Part shown: positions 1 through 8,224 of the stretch, piece by piece
How positions within the stretch are numbered: the stretch's first letter is position 1
Layout: the number at the start of each line of letters is the position of its first letter
From: Paracoccus halophilus
Lineage (GTDB): Bacteria > Pseudomonadota > Alphaproteobacteria > Rhodobacterales > Rhodobacteraceae
DNA: 64,000 bases
NCBI RefSeq assembly: GCF_000763905.1
Contig: NZ_JRKN01000002.1
Location: 124,001 to 188,000, forward strand
Direction: 5' to 3'
Program-made: the position numbers and the translations under genes
The notes under the pieces: model-generated
The model's input: only the letters and a program-made list of their open reading frames with translations
The model's database searches: none
What the model was told of the DNA's origin: nothing

Positions 1-983
1 CGGGGCTGGGCTTTCCCCTGCCCATCGTCGCCGGCGCGGTCCTGTCCGGCTCCTATTTCGGCGACAAGATGTCGCCGCTCTCCGACACCACCAACCTTGC
101 CCCCGCCATGGCCGGGACGGATCTGTTCACCCACATCAAGCACATGTCCTACACCACGGGCGTCTCGATGACGCTGACCATGATCATCGAGGTCGCGCTG
201 AGCTTTCGCTATGGCGGCGGCGACGGAAATCTGGACCGGATTCAGGCGATGCTGACCGCGCTCGAGCAGAATTTCACCATCAATCCGGTCCTGCTTCTGC
301 CGCCGCTTCTGGTGCTGTTCGTCAGCTATCGCAAGATGCCCGCCATTCCCGGGATCACCCTTGGCGTCATCGCCGGCGCGATCTGCGCAATCGGGCTTCA
401 GGGCGCCGGGTACAAGGAACTGGTGAATGTGGCCTTTGGCGGCTTTACCGCCGAAACCGGGATCGCCGATGTGGACAGCCTGCTGTCGCGCGGCGGCATG
501 GAAAGCATGCTCTATACCATCTCGCTGATCATCGTGGCGATGATGTTCGGCGGCGTGATGGAGCGGACCGGCCAGTTGAAGATCGTGGCCGACCGGATCC
601 TGCGGGCGGCGAAATCCACCGGCTCGCTGATCGTCTCGACCGTGCTGACCGGCATCGGCGCCAACCTGATCCTGTGCGACCAGTACATGGCCATCGTCAT
701 GGGCGCGCGCACCTATGCCCAGGCCTATCGCGAACGCGGGATCGCACCCGAGAACCTGTCCCGCGCGGTCGAGGACAGCGCCACGGTGACCGCCAACCTG
801 GTGCCGTGGAACTCCGGCGGCGCCTATCAGGCGGCGACGCTGGGCGTGGCGACGATCGCCTATCTGCCGTTCAACTTCTTCTGCTGGCTATCGCCGCTGG
901 TCACGATCCTGTTCGGGGTCATGGGCTGGACGATCTGGCGGATCGAGCCCGAGGCGAAAACAGTTTCAACGTCGCGAGCCTAG
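1..983 (+). CDS. nhaC: Na+/H+ antiporter NhaC family, 3' part
   Basis: The gene is cut by the left edge; the open frame runs from base 3 through an internal ATG at 69 to a TAG at 981-983, giving about 326 residues of the C-terminal part. Just before and after the internal Met the protein reads GSYFGDKMSPLSDTTN, the signature of NhaC antiporters, where charged and polar residues sit in the transport path. Several hydrophobic membrane spans follow (for example around bases 290-400, 510-580, 640-720 and 840-940). The family exchanges cytoplasmic Na+ for protons at the inner membrane. The true start is left of the window. The next gene, a GlcG/HbpS-like protein, begins 77 bp later on the same strand and may be cotranscribed. 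The family call is strong; physiological substrate is inferred. Confidence 0.93.
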   Translation, partial: GLGFPLPIVAGAVLSGSYFGDKMSPLSDTTNLAPAMAGTDLFTHIKHMSYTTGVSMTLTMIIEVALSFRYGGGDGNLDRIQAMLTALEQNFTINPVLLLPPLLVLFVSYRKMPAIPGITLGVIAGAICAIGLQGAGYKELVNVAFGGFTAETGIADVDSLLSRGGMESMLYTISLIIVAMMFGGVMERTGQLKIVADRILRAAKSTGSLIVSTVLTGIGANLILCDQYMAIVMGARTYAQAYRERGIAPENLSRAVEDSATVTANLVPWNSGGAYQAATLGVATIAYLPFNFFCWLSPLVTILFGVMGWTIWRIEPEAKTVSTSRA

Positions 984-1060
984 AAAAGCCGGCCCGAATC
1001 CTGCATGAACCGCCCAACGCCGGGCACCCGCCCGTCGGCGATCCGAGGGAGGAGACATTC

Positions 1061-1486
1061 ATGGAACTCACGCTGGAAGACGCGCGCGGCATGGCCGACA
1101 GCTGCCTGCAATTCGCGGCCGAGATGAAGCTCAAGCCGATCACCGTCGCGGTGGTCGACGCGACCGGGCAGCTCAAGGTCCTGCTGCGGCAGGACGGTAC
1201 CAGCACGCTGCGCGCCGAGATCGCGCAGGGCAAGGCCAAGGGCGCGATCGCGCTTGGCATGGGATCGCGGGCGATTTTCGAACGCGCCAGAGAGCAGCCC
1301 TATTTCATCCAGTCGGTCAACGCGCTGGCGGGCGGCGCGCTGGTGCCGGTGCCGGGCGGTGTCCTGATCCGGCGCGACGGCCGCATCCTGGGCGCAATCG
1401 GCATCACCGGCGACAGTTCCGACAATGACGAAACCTGCGCCAGCCGCGCCATCGAGGCCGCGGGCTTTACCGCCGACGGCGGCTGA
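1061..1486 (+). CDS. GlcG/HbpS-family (DUF336) protein
   Basis: A 141-residue protein beginning MELTLEDARGMADSC. The frame is open far upstream, but the ATG at 1061 follows a strong Shine-Dalgarno GAGGGAGGAG at 1045-1054 and gives the usual family length. The central VAVVDATGQLKVLLRQDG segment, the GKAKGAIALGMGSRA helix and the PGGVLIRRDGRILGAIGITG strand are typical of the GlcG/HbpS (DUF336) fold. Some members bind haem, others occur with diol, glycolate or aromatic catabolic genes; the exact ligand here cannot be told. No signal peptide is visible, so it is probably cytoplasmic. It lies between nhaC and the end of an oppositely oriented peptide-type ABC operon, from which it is separated by a hairpin. 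Confidence 0.85.
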   Translation: MELTLEDARGMADSCLQFAAEMKLKPITVAVVDATGQLKVLLRQDGTSTLRAEIAQGKAKGAIALGMGSRAIFERAREQPYFIQSVNALAGGALVPVPGGVLIRRDGRILGAIGITGDSSDNDETCASRAIEAAGFTADGG

Positions 1487-1503
1487 GCCATCCGGCGCGA
1501 TCA

Positions 1504-1526
1504 GCCGGGCCGACACGCGGCCCGGC
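1504..1526. terminator. Hairpin between convergent genes
   Basis: Perfect 9-bp inverted repeat (GCCGGGCCG and CGGCCCGGC) around the loop ACACG, placed between the stop of the DUF336 gene and the stop of the minus-strand permease. No clear T-run follows on either strand, so it is a candidate bidirectional terminator or mRNA-end stabiliser rather than a textbook intrinsic terminator. Confidence 0.5.
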
Positions 1527-1530
1527 GGCC

Positions 1531-2397
1531 CTATCGCACCGTCGGGTCGAGCCTGTCGCGCAGCCAGTCCCCCACCAGCGAGATAGACAGCGTGGTGATC
1601 ATGATCACCACCGACGGCGCCAGCATGATCCAGGGCGCGGTGGTCAGATAATCGCGCCCGAAACCGACCATATTGCCCAGGCTCGTCTCGGGCGGCTGCA
1701 CGCCCAGCCCCAGAAAGGACAGGCCGGATTCCATCAGGATGATCTCGGGGAAGGTCAGCGTCATCGACACGATCAGCGTCGAGGCGACATTGGGCAGGAT
1801 ATGGCCCAGATACAGCCGGCGCGGCGTCGCGCCCAGCTGCTCGACCGCCGCCGCATAGCCCTGCGCCCCGGCCGCGATGGCCAGGCCGCGCGCGATGCGG
1901 GCATAGCGCTCCCAGCCGTAAAAGCCCATCAGGCAGACCAGCAGCAGCATGGACGAGCCGAAAAAGGCCAGCACCGCCAGCGACATGATCAGAAACGGCA
2001 GCGCCGCCTGGAAATCGGCCAGCATGACCACGAACTGTTCGACCAGACCCCGGAACCGCGCCGCCAGAAAGCCCAGCGTGGTGCCGAAGGCGGCCGAGAT
2101 CGCCGTCGCGCCAAAGGCGATCACCAGCGAGACCCGCACCGACTGGATCAGCCGCGACAGCACGTCGCGGCCCAGCTCGTCCGTGCCCAGCCAATGGCCC
2201 GGCGTCAAGGGCGGCATGAGCCGCGCGGACAGATCCATCTGGGTGATGTCATAGGGCCGCAGCAGATCGGCAAGGATGGCGCACAGCACCATCAGGGCCA
2301 GCCAGCCAAGGCCAAGCGCGACCGCGGTCGGGATCGCGGCGCGCGGGCGGCGGCGGTCGTCGCGGGCCAGCAGATCGGGCGGGTTCGTCGCGGTCAT
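1531..2397 (-). CDS. Peptide-type ABC transporter permease (OppC/DppC family)
   Basis: A 288-residue inner-membrane permease. The N-terminal tail is followed by a hydrophobic span (residues about 25-45), the periplasmic segment with GHWLGTDELGRDVLSRL, which is diagnostic of the DppC/OppC type, and five further spans. The coupling region PRRLYLGHILPN sits where the EAA loop contacts the ATPase. The start at 2397 has an AAGGAA ribosome site a few bases upstream. It is the last gene of the operon SBP-ATPase-ATPase-permease-permease and lies 13 bp after the DppB-type partner. The substrate (peptide, glutathione, nickel or other) is not decidable from this subunit. Confidence 0.93.
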   Translation of the reverse strand: MTATNPPDLLARDDRRRPRAAIPTAVALGLGWLALMVLCAILADLLRPYDITQMDLSARLMPPLTPGHWLGTDELGRDVLSRLIQSVRVSLVIAFGATAISAAFGTTLGFLAARFRGLVEQFVVMLADFQAALPFLIMSLAVLAFFGSSMLLLVCLMGFYGWERYARIARGLAIAAGAQGYAAAVEQLGATPRRLYLGHILPNVASTLIVSMTLTFPEIILMESGLSFLGLGVQPPETSLGNMVGFGRDYLTTAPWIMLAPSVVIMITTLSISLVGDWLRDRLDPTVR

Positions 2398-2410
2398 GTT
2401 CCTTCCCCGG

Positions 2411-3337
2411 TCAATGGGCCGTGCCGGTCCGCAGGCGCGGATCCAGCCAGCCGTAAAGCAGATCGACGATCAGGTTCGCGGTCACCATCACCGCCGCAAT
2501 CAGCAGCAGGATGCATTGCACCACCGCCAGATCGCGATTCGAGACCGAGACGATCAGCAAGCGCCCGATGCCGGGCCAGGAAAAGATCGTCTCGACCACC
2601 ACCGCGCCGGCGATCAGCGAGCCGACCATGAAACCGGCGATGGTCACGATCGGAATGGCCGCATTGGGCAGCGCATGGCCGCGCACCACATCGTGCCATT
2701 TCACGCCCTTGGCCGAAGCGGTGCGGATATAGGGCTGGCCCAGCACCTCGATCATCGCGGAACGCGAAAAGCGGGCGATGATGCCGATGCCGCCGATCGA
2801 AATGGTGATGCCGGGCAGGATCGCGTTCTGCCAGGTGCCGAACCCGCCCGAGGGCAGCACGCCAAGCGTGACGGCAAAGATCAGCACCAGCACCAGCCCC
2901 ATGACGAAGGAGGGGATGGTAAAGCCCAGGATGGCCAGAAAGATCACGCCCCGGTCAATGGCGCTGTCGCGATGCAGCGCCGCGAATATTCCGGCGGGAA
3001 TGCCGATGCCCAGCTTCAGGATCAGCGCCGGAACGGTCAGCATCAGGGTGGCGGGCACGCGTTCCAGCACCAGATCCAGCGCCGGCGCGCGGTCGCGCAT
3101 GGACAGGCCGAAATCGCCCTGGAAGATCGCGCCCAGATAGGACAGGTATTGCCGCCACAGCGGCGCATCCAGCCCCCATTGCCGGCGAAAGGCGTCGATG
3201 ACGTTCTGCGGCACATCCGGCCCCAGCAGCACCTCGGCCGGATCGCCCGACATGCGCAGCACGACAAAGGAAAAGGTCATCACAGCGAGCACCGTGACCA
3301 GGGCGCGCAGCAGGCGCAGGGACACGAAACGGATCAT
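2411..3337 (-). CDS. Peptide-type ABC transporter permease (OppB/DppB family)
   Basis: A 308-residue permease starting MIRFVSLRLLRALVTVLAVM. The open frame extends 21 codons upstream, but the ATG at 3337 is preceded by AAGGAGGA (minus strand, 3342-3349) and matches the usual family start. It has the N-terminal membrane span, the SGDPAEVLLGPD and QYLSYLGAIFQGDFGLS segments typical of OppB/DppB and the EAA-like GVKWHDVVRGHALPNA loop. It pairs with the downstream DppC-type protein to form the membrane channel. Its ribosome site overlaps the stop codon of the upstream ATPase, which suggests translational coupling. Confidence 0.93.
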   Translation of the reverse strand: MIRFVSLRLLRALVTVLAVMTFSFVVLRMSGDPAEVLLGPDVPQNVIDAFRRQWGLDAPLWRQYLSYLGAIFQGDFGLSMRDRAPALDLVLERVPATLMLTVPALILKLGIGIPAGIFAALHRDSAIDRGVIFLAILGFTIPSFVMGLVLVLIFAVTLGVLPSGGFGTWQNAILPGITISIGGIGIIARFSRSAMIEVLGQPYIRTASAKGVKWHDVVRGHALPNAAIPIVTIAGFMVGSLIAGAVVVETIFSWPGIGRLLIVSVSNRDLAVVQCILLLIAAVMVTANLIVDLLYGWLDPRLRTGTAH

Positions 3338-3347
3338 CCGGTCCTCC

Positions 3348-4334
3348 TTACGCGGCCTGCGGAACGGGGTCCGCGCCGTCCAGGTGATGACAGGCGGCAC
3401 GGCACCCCTGCCCCGTGGCGCGCATCTGCGGCAGTTCGGCGCGGCAGATGCCGCTGGCCTGCGGACAGCGCGGGTAAAAGGCGCAGCCGGGCGGCCGTTT
3501 CGCCGGGTTCGGCGGCTCTCCCTGCAGGATGATGCGCCCCTTGAGCGGCTGCCCGGGGTCGGGCACCGACGAGATCAGCGCCCGGGTATAGGGATGGCGC
3601 GGCGCGGCGAACAGCCGCTCGACCGGCCCCTCCTCGACGATCCGGCCCAGATACATCACCGCGACCCGGTCGCAGAGGTTGCGCACCACCTTGAGATCAT
3701 GGCTGATGAAGACCATCGCCAGCCCGTTCTCGCCGCGCAGGCCACGCAGCAGGTTGACCACCTGCGCCTGGATCGAGACATCCAGCGCCGAGACCGGCTC
3801 GTCGCAGACCAGCAGTTCGGGCGCGCAGGCCAGCGCGCGGGCGATCACCACCCGCTGCCTCTGGCCGCCCGACAGCTCATGCGGGTAGCGCCCGGCCTGA
3901 TCGGCGCGCAGCCCCACCGATTGCATCAGCTCGGCCACGCGCGCGCGGCGGGCGGCATCGTCTCCGCGCGCATGGATATCCAGCGGCTCGCGGATCTGGC
4001 GCGCGATGGGCAGGCGCCGGTCCAGCGCCGCCAGCGGGTCCTGATAGACCATCTGCAGCCGCGCCCGCAGCGCCCGCCAGGCGGGCGTTCCCTTGTCGGG
4101 CAGCGGCGCGCCATCGAAACGCACCACCCCGCCCTGCGCGGGATCGACGCCCAGCAGCATCCGGCCCAGCGTCGATTTCCCCGAGCCGCTTTCGCCGACG
4201 ATGCCCAGCGTCTCGCCCCGCGCGACCCGCAGGCTGACGCCGTCCACCGCGCGCACCGGCACCGCGCGGCCGAACAGGCCCTGACGGGTCGCATAGACCC
4301 GGACGAGATCCTCGGCCTCGATCAGCGCGCTCAT
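3348..4334 (-). CDS. ABC transporter ATP-binding protein (OppF/DppF type)
   Basis: A 328-residue cytoplasmic ATPase. Walker A is GESGSGKS at about residues 48-55, the signature LSGGQRQR and Walker B LLVCDEPVSALD follow, and the C-terminal oligopeptide/dipeptide extension contains a cysteine cluster (CAFYPRCPQASGIC) that in this family can hold an iron-sulphur cluster. Its first four bases overlap the end of the OppD-type gene (ATGA at 4331-4334), so the two ATPases are translationally coupled and presumably act as a heterodimer. Confidence 0.94.
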   Translation of the reverse strand: MSALIEAEDLVRVYATRQGLFGRAVPVRAVDGVSLRVARGETLGIVGESGSGKSTLGRMLLGVDPAQGGVVRFDGAPLPDKGTPAWRALRARLQMVYQDPLAALDRRLPIARQIREPLDIHARGDDAARRARVAELMQSVGLRADQAGRYPHELSGGQRQRVVIARALACAPELLVCDEPVSALDVSIQAQVVNLLRGLRGENGLAMVFISHDLKVVRNLCDRVAVMYLGRIVEEGPVERLFAAPRHPYTRALISSVPDPGQPLKGRIILQGEPPNPAKRPPGCAFYPRCPQASGICRAELPQMRATGQGCRAACHHLDGADPVPQAA

Positions 4335-5320
4335 GTCAGGGCGTCCTCGTAATCGCGCTGCGGGTCCCTTTCAGGCAGGGGAAAGGCGCAGGCCAGATGG
4401 CGGCCGTCGCGCTGCGGCAGCAATCGCGGCACCTGCGTGGCGCAGAAGCCATGCGCATGCGCGCAGCGCGGCGCAAAGGCGCAGCCGGGCGGCGGGTGCC
4501 GCGGATCGGGCACCGTGCCGGAGATCGGAACCAGCGCGCCGCGCGGGCCGTAAAGCCGCGGGATCGCGTCGAAAAGCCCCCGGGTATAGGGATGGCGCGG
4601 ATGTCCGAAAAGCTGCGCCACGCTTCCCTGTTCGACAATGCGGCCGGCATACATCACGCAGACCCGGTCGCAGACCTGCGCCACCGCGCCCAGATCGTGG
4701 CTGATGAAGACGACGGCCATGCCCGTCTCGGCCCGCAGCCGTGCCAGCAGATCCAGGATCTGCGCCTGGATCGTGGCATCCAGCGCGGTCGTCGGCTCGT
4801 CCGCGATCAGCAATTCGGGCTCTCCGGCCAGCGCCATGGCGATCATCAGGCGCTGGCACTGGCCGCCCGAAAACTCATGCGGATACAGGCCGAAACGCCC
4901 CCGCGCATCGGGAATGCCGACCATGTCCATCAGCCGCAGCGCCTCGGCCCGGCCCGCGGCGCCGGTCAGGCCGCGATGCAGACGCAGGGCCTCGCAGAGC
5001 TGCCGGCCGACCCGGATCACCGGATTGAGCGCGCTGGCGGGGTCCTGGAAGATCATCGCGATCCGGCCGCCGCGCACGCGTTCCAGCCTGCTGCGCGGCG
5101 CATTGCAAAGCTCCTGCCCCTGCAGCCGGACCGAGCCGTCGATGCTTGCCTTGGACGGCAGCAGCCCCAGGGCCGCCAGCCAGGTCACGGATTTGCCGCA
5201 GCCGGATTCGCCGACCAGACCCAGGGCTTCGCCCGGCGCCACCTCAAGACCGATCCCGTGCAGAACCGCAACGCCGTCAAAGGCGACCCGCAGATCCCGG
5301 ATCTCGACCAGATTGGCCAT
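4331..5320 (-). CDS. ABC transporter ATP-binding protein (OppD/DppD type)
   Basis: A 329-residue ATPase starting MANLVEIRDLRVAFDG. The open frame runs much further upstream across the binding-protein gene, but the ATG at 5320 follows GGAAGGAAG and gives the family length. Walker A GESGCGKS is at about residues 38-45, the signature reads FSGGQCQR, and Walker B is LLIADEPTTALD. The C-terminal region has the Cys cluster CAFAPRCAHAHGFC of the oligopeptide family. It is separated from the upstream binding-protein gene by about 100 bp holding a strong hairpin. Confidence 0.94.
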   Translation of the reverse strand: MANLVEIRDLRVAFDGVAVLHGIGLEVAPGEALGLVGESGCGKSVTWLAALGLLPSKASIDGSVRLQGQELCNAPRSRLERVRGGRIAMIFQDPASALNPVIRVGRQLCEALRLHRGLTGAAGRAEALRLMDMVGIPDARGRFGLYPHEFSGGQCQRLMIAMALAGEPELLIADEPTTALDATIQAQILDLLARLRAETGMAVVFISHDLGAVAQVCDRVCVMYAGRIVEQGSVAQLFGHPRHPYTRGLFDAIPRLYGPRGALVPISGTVPDPRHPPPGCAFAPRCAHAHGFCATQVPRLLPQRDGRHLACAFPLPERDPQRDYEDALT

Positions 5321-5375
5321 GTGTCTTCCTTCCTGTCCGGACCGGATGCGACGCGGCCGGACAATTGACCGGATG

Positions 5376-5402
5376 CCCCGGCCGGGAACGGGCCGGCCGG
5401 GG
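5376..5402 (-). other. Intercistronic hairpin after the substrate-binding protein gene
   Basis: Perfect 10-bp stem (CCCCGGCCGG with its reverse complement) around a 7-nt loop, about 20 bp after the stop of the binding-protein gene and before the ATPase gene. There is no T-run. Hairpins of this kind often stabilise the upstream mRNA so that binding protein exceeds the membrane and ATPase subunits; that role is inferred. Confidence 0.6.
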
Positions 5403-5421
5403 ATATTGCTACAGGGCCGGC

Positions 5422-7062
5422 TCAGGCTTTTCCGGGCCAGTTCCCGGCGCGGAAATCCATCGCGAATGCCGGCGCCGCCTTCCAGTTCAGATCGGAACGC
5501 ATGCCGGTGAAGACGGCGTTCTGATGCAGGACCTGATAGGCCGGGTCGTCGCGCTCGGCGATTTCCAGCATCCGCGCGATCGCCTTCTTGCGCTGCGCGC
5601 GATCGGTCGAGCTTTCCATCACCTGCGACAGTTCGTTCATCTCGGCATTCGTCCAGTCGCGCTTTTGCTGGACCTCGCCATTCGGGCCGAACTGCACCAC
5701 CATCGGCGTGATCGGATCGTTGATCGTGTTCGAGGCCGACCAGTCGCGCACCCCCTTCACCCCGACCGGCTCGTGGATCTGGCCCCAGTTCTCCTTCATC
5801 TCGATCTCGACATTCAGGCCGACCTGCTTCCACATCTCGACCATGATCTGACCGTTGGAGACCTGGTTGGTGTAATAGTTGTTCAGCAGCCGGAACGGGA
5901 TGGCGTCGCCCTTGTAGCCGGCCTGCGCCAGCAGTTCCCGCGCCAGAGCGGGGTTGAACTCGGGCGGCGCCCAGCCGTCGATGAACATGTCCGAGCCGCG
6001 GAAGCTCTCGAATTGCAGGCCCGGCGGCACGACGGTCATGCCGCCCCAAAGCGCCTGCACGATGGCCTCGCGGTCGATGGCATGGGTCATCGCCCGGCGC
6101 ACCAGCGGATCGGCGAGGATTTCGTTTTCGGTGTTGAAGACGGAAATCCGGTGGTTCCAGATGGTCGAGTTCTGCACCTCGAAACCGTCGGTTTCCTGCA
6201 CCTGCGCCACCTGGTCGGGCGGCAGGTCGCAGGCGAAATCATATTCGCCCGACAGCAGGCCGTTCACCCGGCTCGCGACCTCGGGCACCTCGACGAAGAC
6301 GATCTTTTCCAGCGGCGGACGGCCGCCCCAGTAATCGTCAAAGGCCAGCAGGGTCAGCGACACGTCGGGGCGATAGTCGCCGACCATATAGGCGCCGGTG
6401 GTGATCGGCTTGGCGGCCCATTCGGCATAGCTCGCGGCCTCGTCCCAGGCGCGCCGGTTGGCGATCTGGCTGCCATGAGAGTAAAGGCGCCCCTCCAGCG
6501 TCACGTCGGGCGCGGCATTGCGCAGCCGGACGGTATATTTGTCGACGATCTCGATGCCTTGCAGCGCCGGCCAGAGACGGCGGCCGATGCCCGGCACATT
6601 GGCCGGCAGATCCTTGCCGGTCGCGGGCTTGTAATTCTCGGCGTAGATGGTCGTGCCGCCGGCGGGCTGGGTATCGGCGAAAACCCGCTCGGGCGAGAAG
6701 GAAAAGGCGATATCCTCGGCGGTCATCTCGTCGCCATTGTGGAACTTCACCCCCTGGCGCAGCCTGAGCTGCAGCGTCCTGTCGTCGATCCTGCTCCATT
6801 CCGTGGCCAGCCCCGGCAGCGGACCCTGATCGCCCATCCAGTCGCGCAGGATCAGCCCCTCCCACAGATTGGGAAAGAACACCCGCTCGCCGACATTGGA
6901 CTGTTCGTTCCAGATGTCGAGCGTGTTGTTATTGGTGATCTTCTGCACCGCGACCGTCACGGAGGGACGGGCACCCTGGGCACGCAGGTAGCCGGGAAGG
7001 ACAAGGCCGCCCGCCGTCGCGCCCATCAGGCCGAGCGCGTGGCGTCGATTGAGTCTGATCAT
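5422..7062 (-). CDS. ABC transporter substrate-binding protein, SBP_bac_5 family
   Basis: A 546-residue periplasmic binding protein starting MIRLNRRHALGLMGATAGG. The two Arg residues before a hydrophobic stretch ending at LRAQG look like a Tat signal peptide. The frame could start 8 codons earlier, but the ATG at 7062 has AGGAGAG upstream. The mature part has the family 5 features: LQLRLRQGVKFHNGDEMTAEDIAFS near the N-terminal domain and the DPLVRRAMTHAIDREAIVQALWGG helix. It is the first gene of the importer operon and sets its specificity. Members bind peptides, opines, nickel or glycosides; I cannot choose among these. Confidence 0.93.
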   Translation of the reverse strand: MIRLNRRHALGLMGATAGGLVLPGYLRAQGARPSVTVAVQKITNNNTLDIWNEQSNVGERVFFPNLWEGLILRDWMGDQGPLPGLATEWSRIDDRTLQLRLRQGVKFHNGDEMTAEDIAFSFSPERVFADTQPAGGTTIYAENYKPATGKDLPANVPGIGRRLWPALQGIEIVDKYTVRLRNAAPDVTLEGRLYSHGSQIANRRAWDEAASYAEWAAKPITTGAYMVGDYRPDVSLTLLAFDDYWGGRPPLEKIVFVEVPEVASRVNGLLSGEYDFACDLPPDQVAQVQETDGFEVQNSTIWNHRISVFNTENEILADPLVRRAMTHAIDREAIVQALWGGMTVVPPGLQFESFRGSDMFIDGWAPPEFNPALARELLAQAGYKGDAIPFRLLNNYYTNQVSNGQIMVEMWKQVGLNVEIEMKENWGQIHEPVGVKGVRDWSASNTINDPITPMVVQFGPNGEVQQKRDWTNAEMNELSQVMESSTDRAQRKKAIARMLEIAERDDPAYQVLHQNAVFTGMRSDLNWKAAPAFAMDFRAGNWPGKA

Positions 7063-7354
7063 CTTACTCTCCTGCCGCCCCGGCATGCGTAGGGGCCGGG
7101 GATGATGAAATTTTCACCGGGCGGGTCCGGCAGAGCCGTCATCACAAGCCGCTCTGCGCATGGCCGGGCACGCGCCGGATACAGGCGGTAAAGCAATCCA
7201 GCACGACAGCGGCACGATGCTTTCACGACGATCGGGTGACATTGCCGGCGGTCGGCGGGAAGCGCCCCGGCCGGTCACGGAGCTGTCATCCCGTTGGCCT
7301 AAGGCGGCGTTGGATCCATTGCCCGCCGGGCACCCCTTGAACAGGATTTTGAGC
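7063..7354. promoter_or_regulatory. Divergent promoter region between importer operon and isomerase gene
   Basis: About 290 bp without a convincing gene. It must hold the promoters of the leftward ABC operon and the rightward TIM-barrel gene. The frame open from 7160 is only the upstream extension of the isomerase gene. I see no clear consensus -35/-10 pair or operator palindrome. Confidence 0.4.
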
Positions 7355-8173
7355 ATGAGCACCCTTCCCCTGCTTGGCGCGGCAATGCCGCTCGACACGT
7401 TTGAAACCCTGCGTGACTGGATGCTGGCCGAGCCGCGCGACCTGGAATTGCAGGATTTCATCACCGCCGATGTCCTGAACGGCGACTGGCAGCCGCTGGT
7501 TGACCGCGCCGCCCGGCTGCTGGACGGCCATGCCGGACGGCTGGGCATTCACGGCCCGTTCTGGGGGCTGAGCCTGGCCAATCCCGACCCCGACATGCGT
7601 GCGCTGGTGACCCGGCGGATGGAACAGGGGCTTGCGGTCTGCGAGGCCCTGGGCGCCACGCAGATGGTCATCCACAGCCCCTATACCACCTGGAATTACA
7701 ACAATTTCGACAATATCGCGGGCGCGCGCGACGAGGTGACCGAGCTGGTCCATGCCACGCTGGACCCGGTCATCGCCCGGGCCGAGGGCGCCAGTGTCAC
7801 CATGGTTCTGGAAAACATCGAGGACAAGGATCCCGATTCGCGCTGCCTGCTGGCCGACAGTTTCGACAGCCCGGCCGTCGCCGTCTCGCTGGATACGGGG
7901 CATGCGCATTACGCCCATGGCTCGACCGGGGCGCCGCCGGTGGATTACTATGTGACCCGCGCCGGGAAACGACTGCACCATGTCCATCTGCAGGATGCCG
8001 ACGGCCATGCCGACCGGCACTGGCGGATCGGGCACGGCAACATCCTGTGGCCCTCGGTCTTCGCGGCGCTGGCGCCTCTGGGCGACCAGCCCCGCCTGAT
8101 CCTCGAGCTGCGCGACAAGGAGGCCATCCTGCCCTCGGCCCGCTATCTTCAAGACATGGGCCTGGCCCGCTGA
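7355..8173 (+). CDS. TIM-barrel sugar phosphate isomerase/epimerase-like protein
   Basis: A 272-residue protein of the AP endonuclease family 2 / xylose isomerase-like superfamily. The ATG at 7355 follows ACAGGAT; the frame is open for 65 codons upstream, but that part has no family resemblance. Metal-binding elements are visible along the barrel: LENIED, SLDTGHAHY, HVHLQDADG with a following HWRIGHG, and LELRDKE near the end. This family includes isomerases, epimerases and dehydratases acting on sugars and inositols, so the precise reaction is open. It is divergent from the peptide-type importer and convergent with the phosphotransacetylase gene. Confidence 0.8.
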   Translation: MSTLPLLGAAMPLDTFETLRDWMLAEPRDLELQDFITADVLNGDWQPLVDRAARLLDGHAGRLGIHGPFWGLSLANPDPDMRALVTRRMEQGLAVCEALGATQMVIHSPYTTWNYNNFDNIAGARDEVTELVHATLDPVIARAEGASVTMVLENIEDKDPDSRCLLADSFDSPAVAVSLDTGHAHYAHGSTGAPPVDYYVTRAGKRLHHVHLQDADGHADRHWRIGHGNILWPSVFAALAPLGDQPRLILELRDKEAILPSARYLQDMGLAR

Positions 8174-8194
8174 CGGCGGATCAGGCCCCGTGTC

Positions 8195-8215
8195 TGCGCC
8201 GGCCATGCCGGCGCA
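8195..8215. terminator. Hairpin between convergent genes
   Basis: Perfect 9-bp stem (TGCGCCGGC and its complement) with the loop CAT, between the stop codons of the rightward isomerase-like gene and the leftward Pta gene. No T-run; a bidirectional terminator candidate. Confidence 0.5.
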
Positions 8216-8224
8216 GCGCTTGCG

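Noticed and set aside
674..1060. N-terminal extension of the DUF336 protein
   Set aside because: In frame but overlaps nhaC out of frame; a strong ribosome site before 1061 and family length fix the start there.
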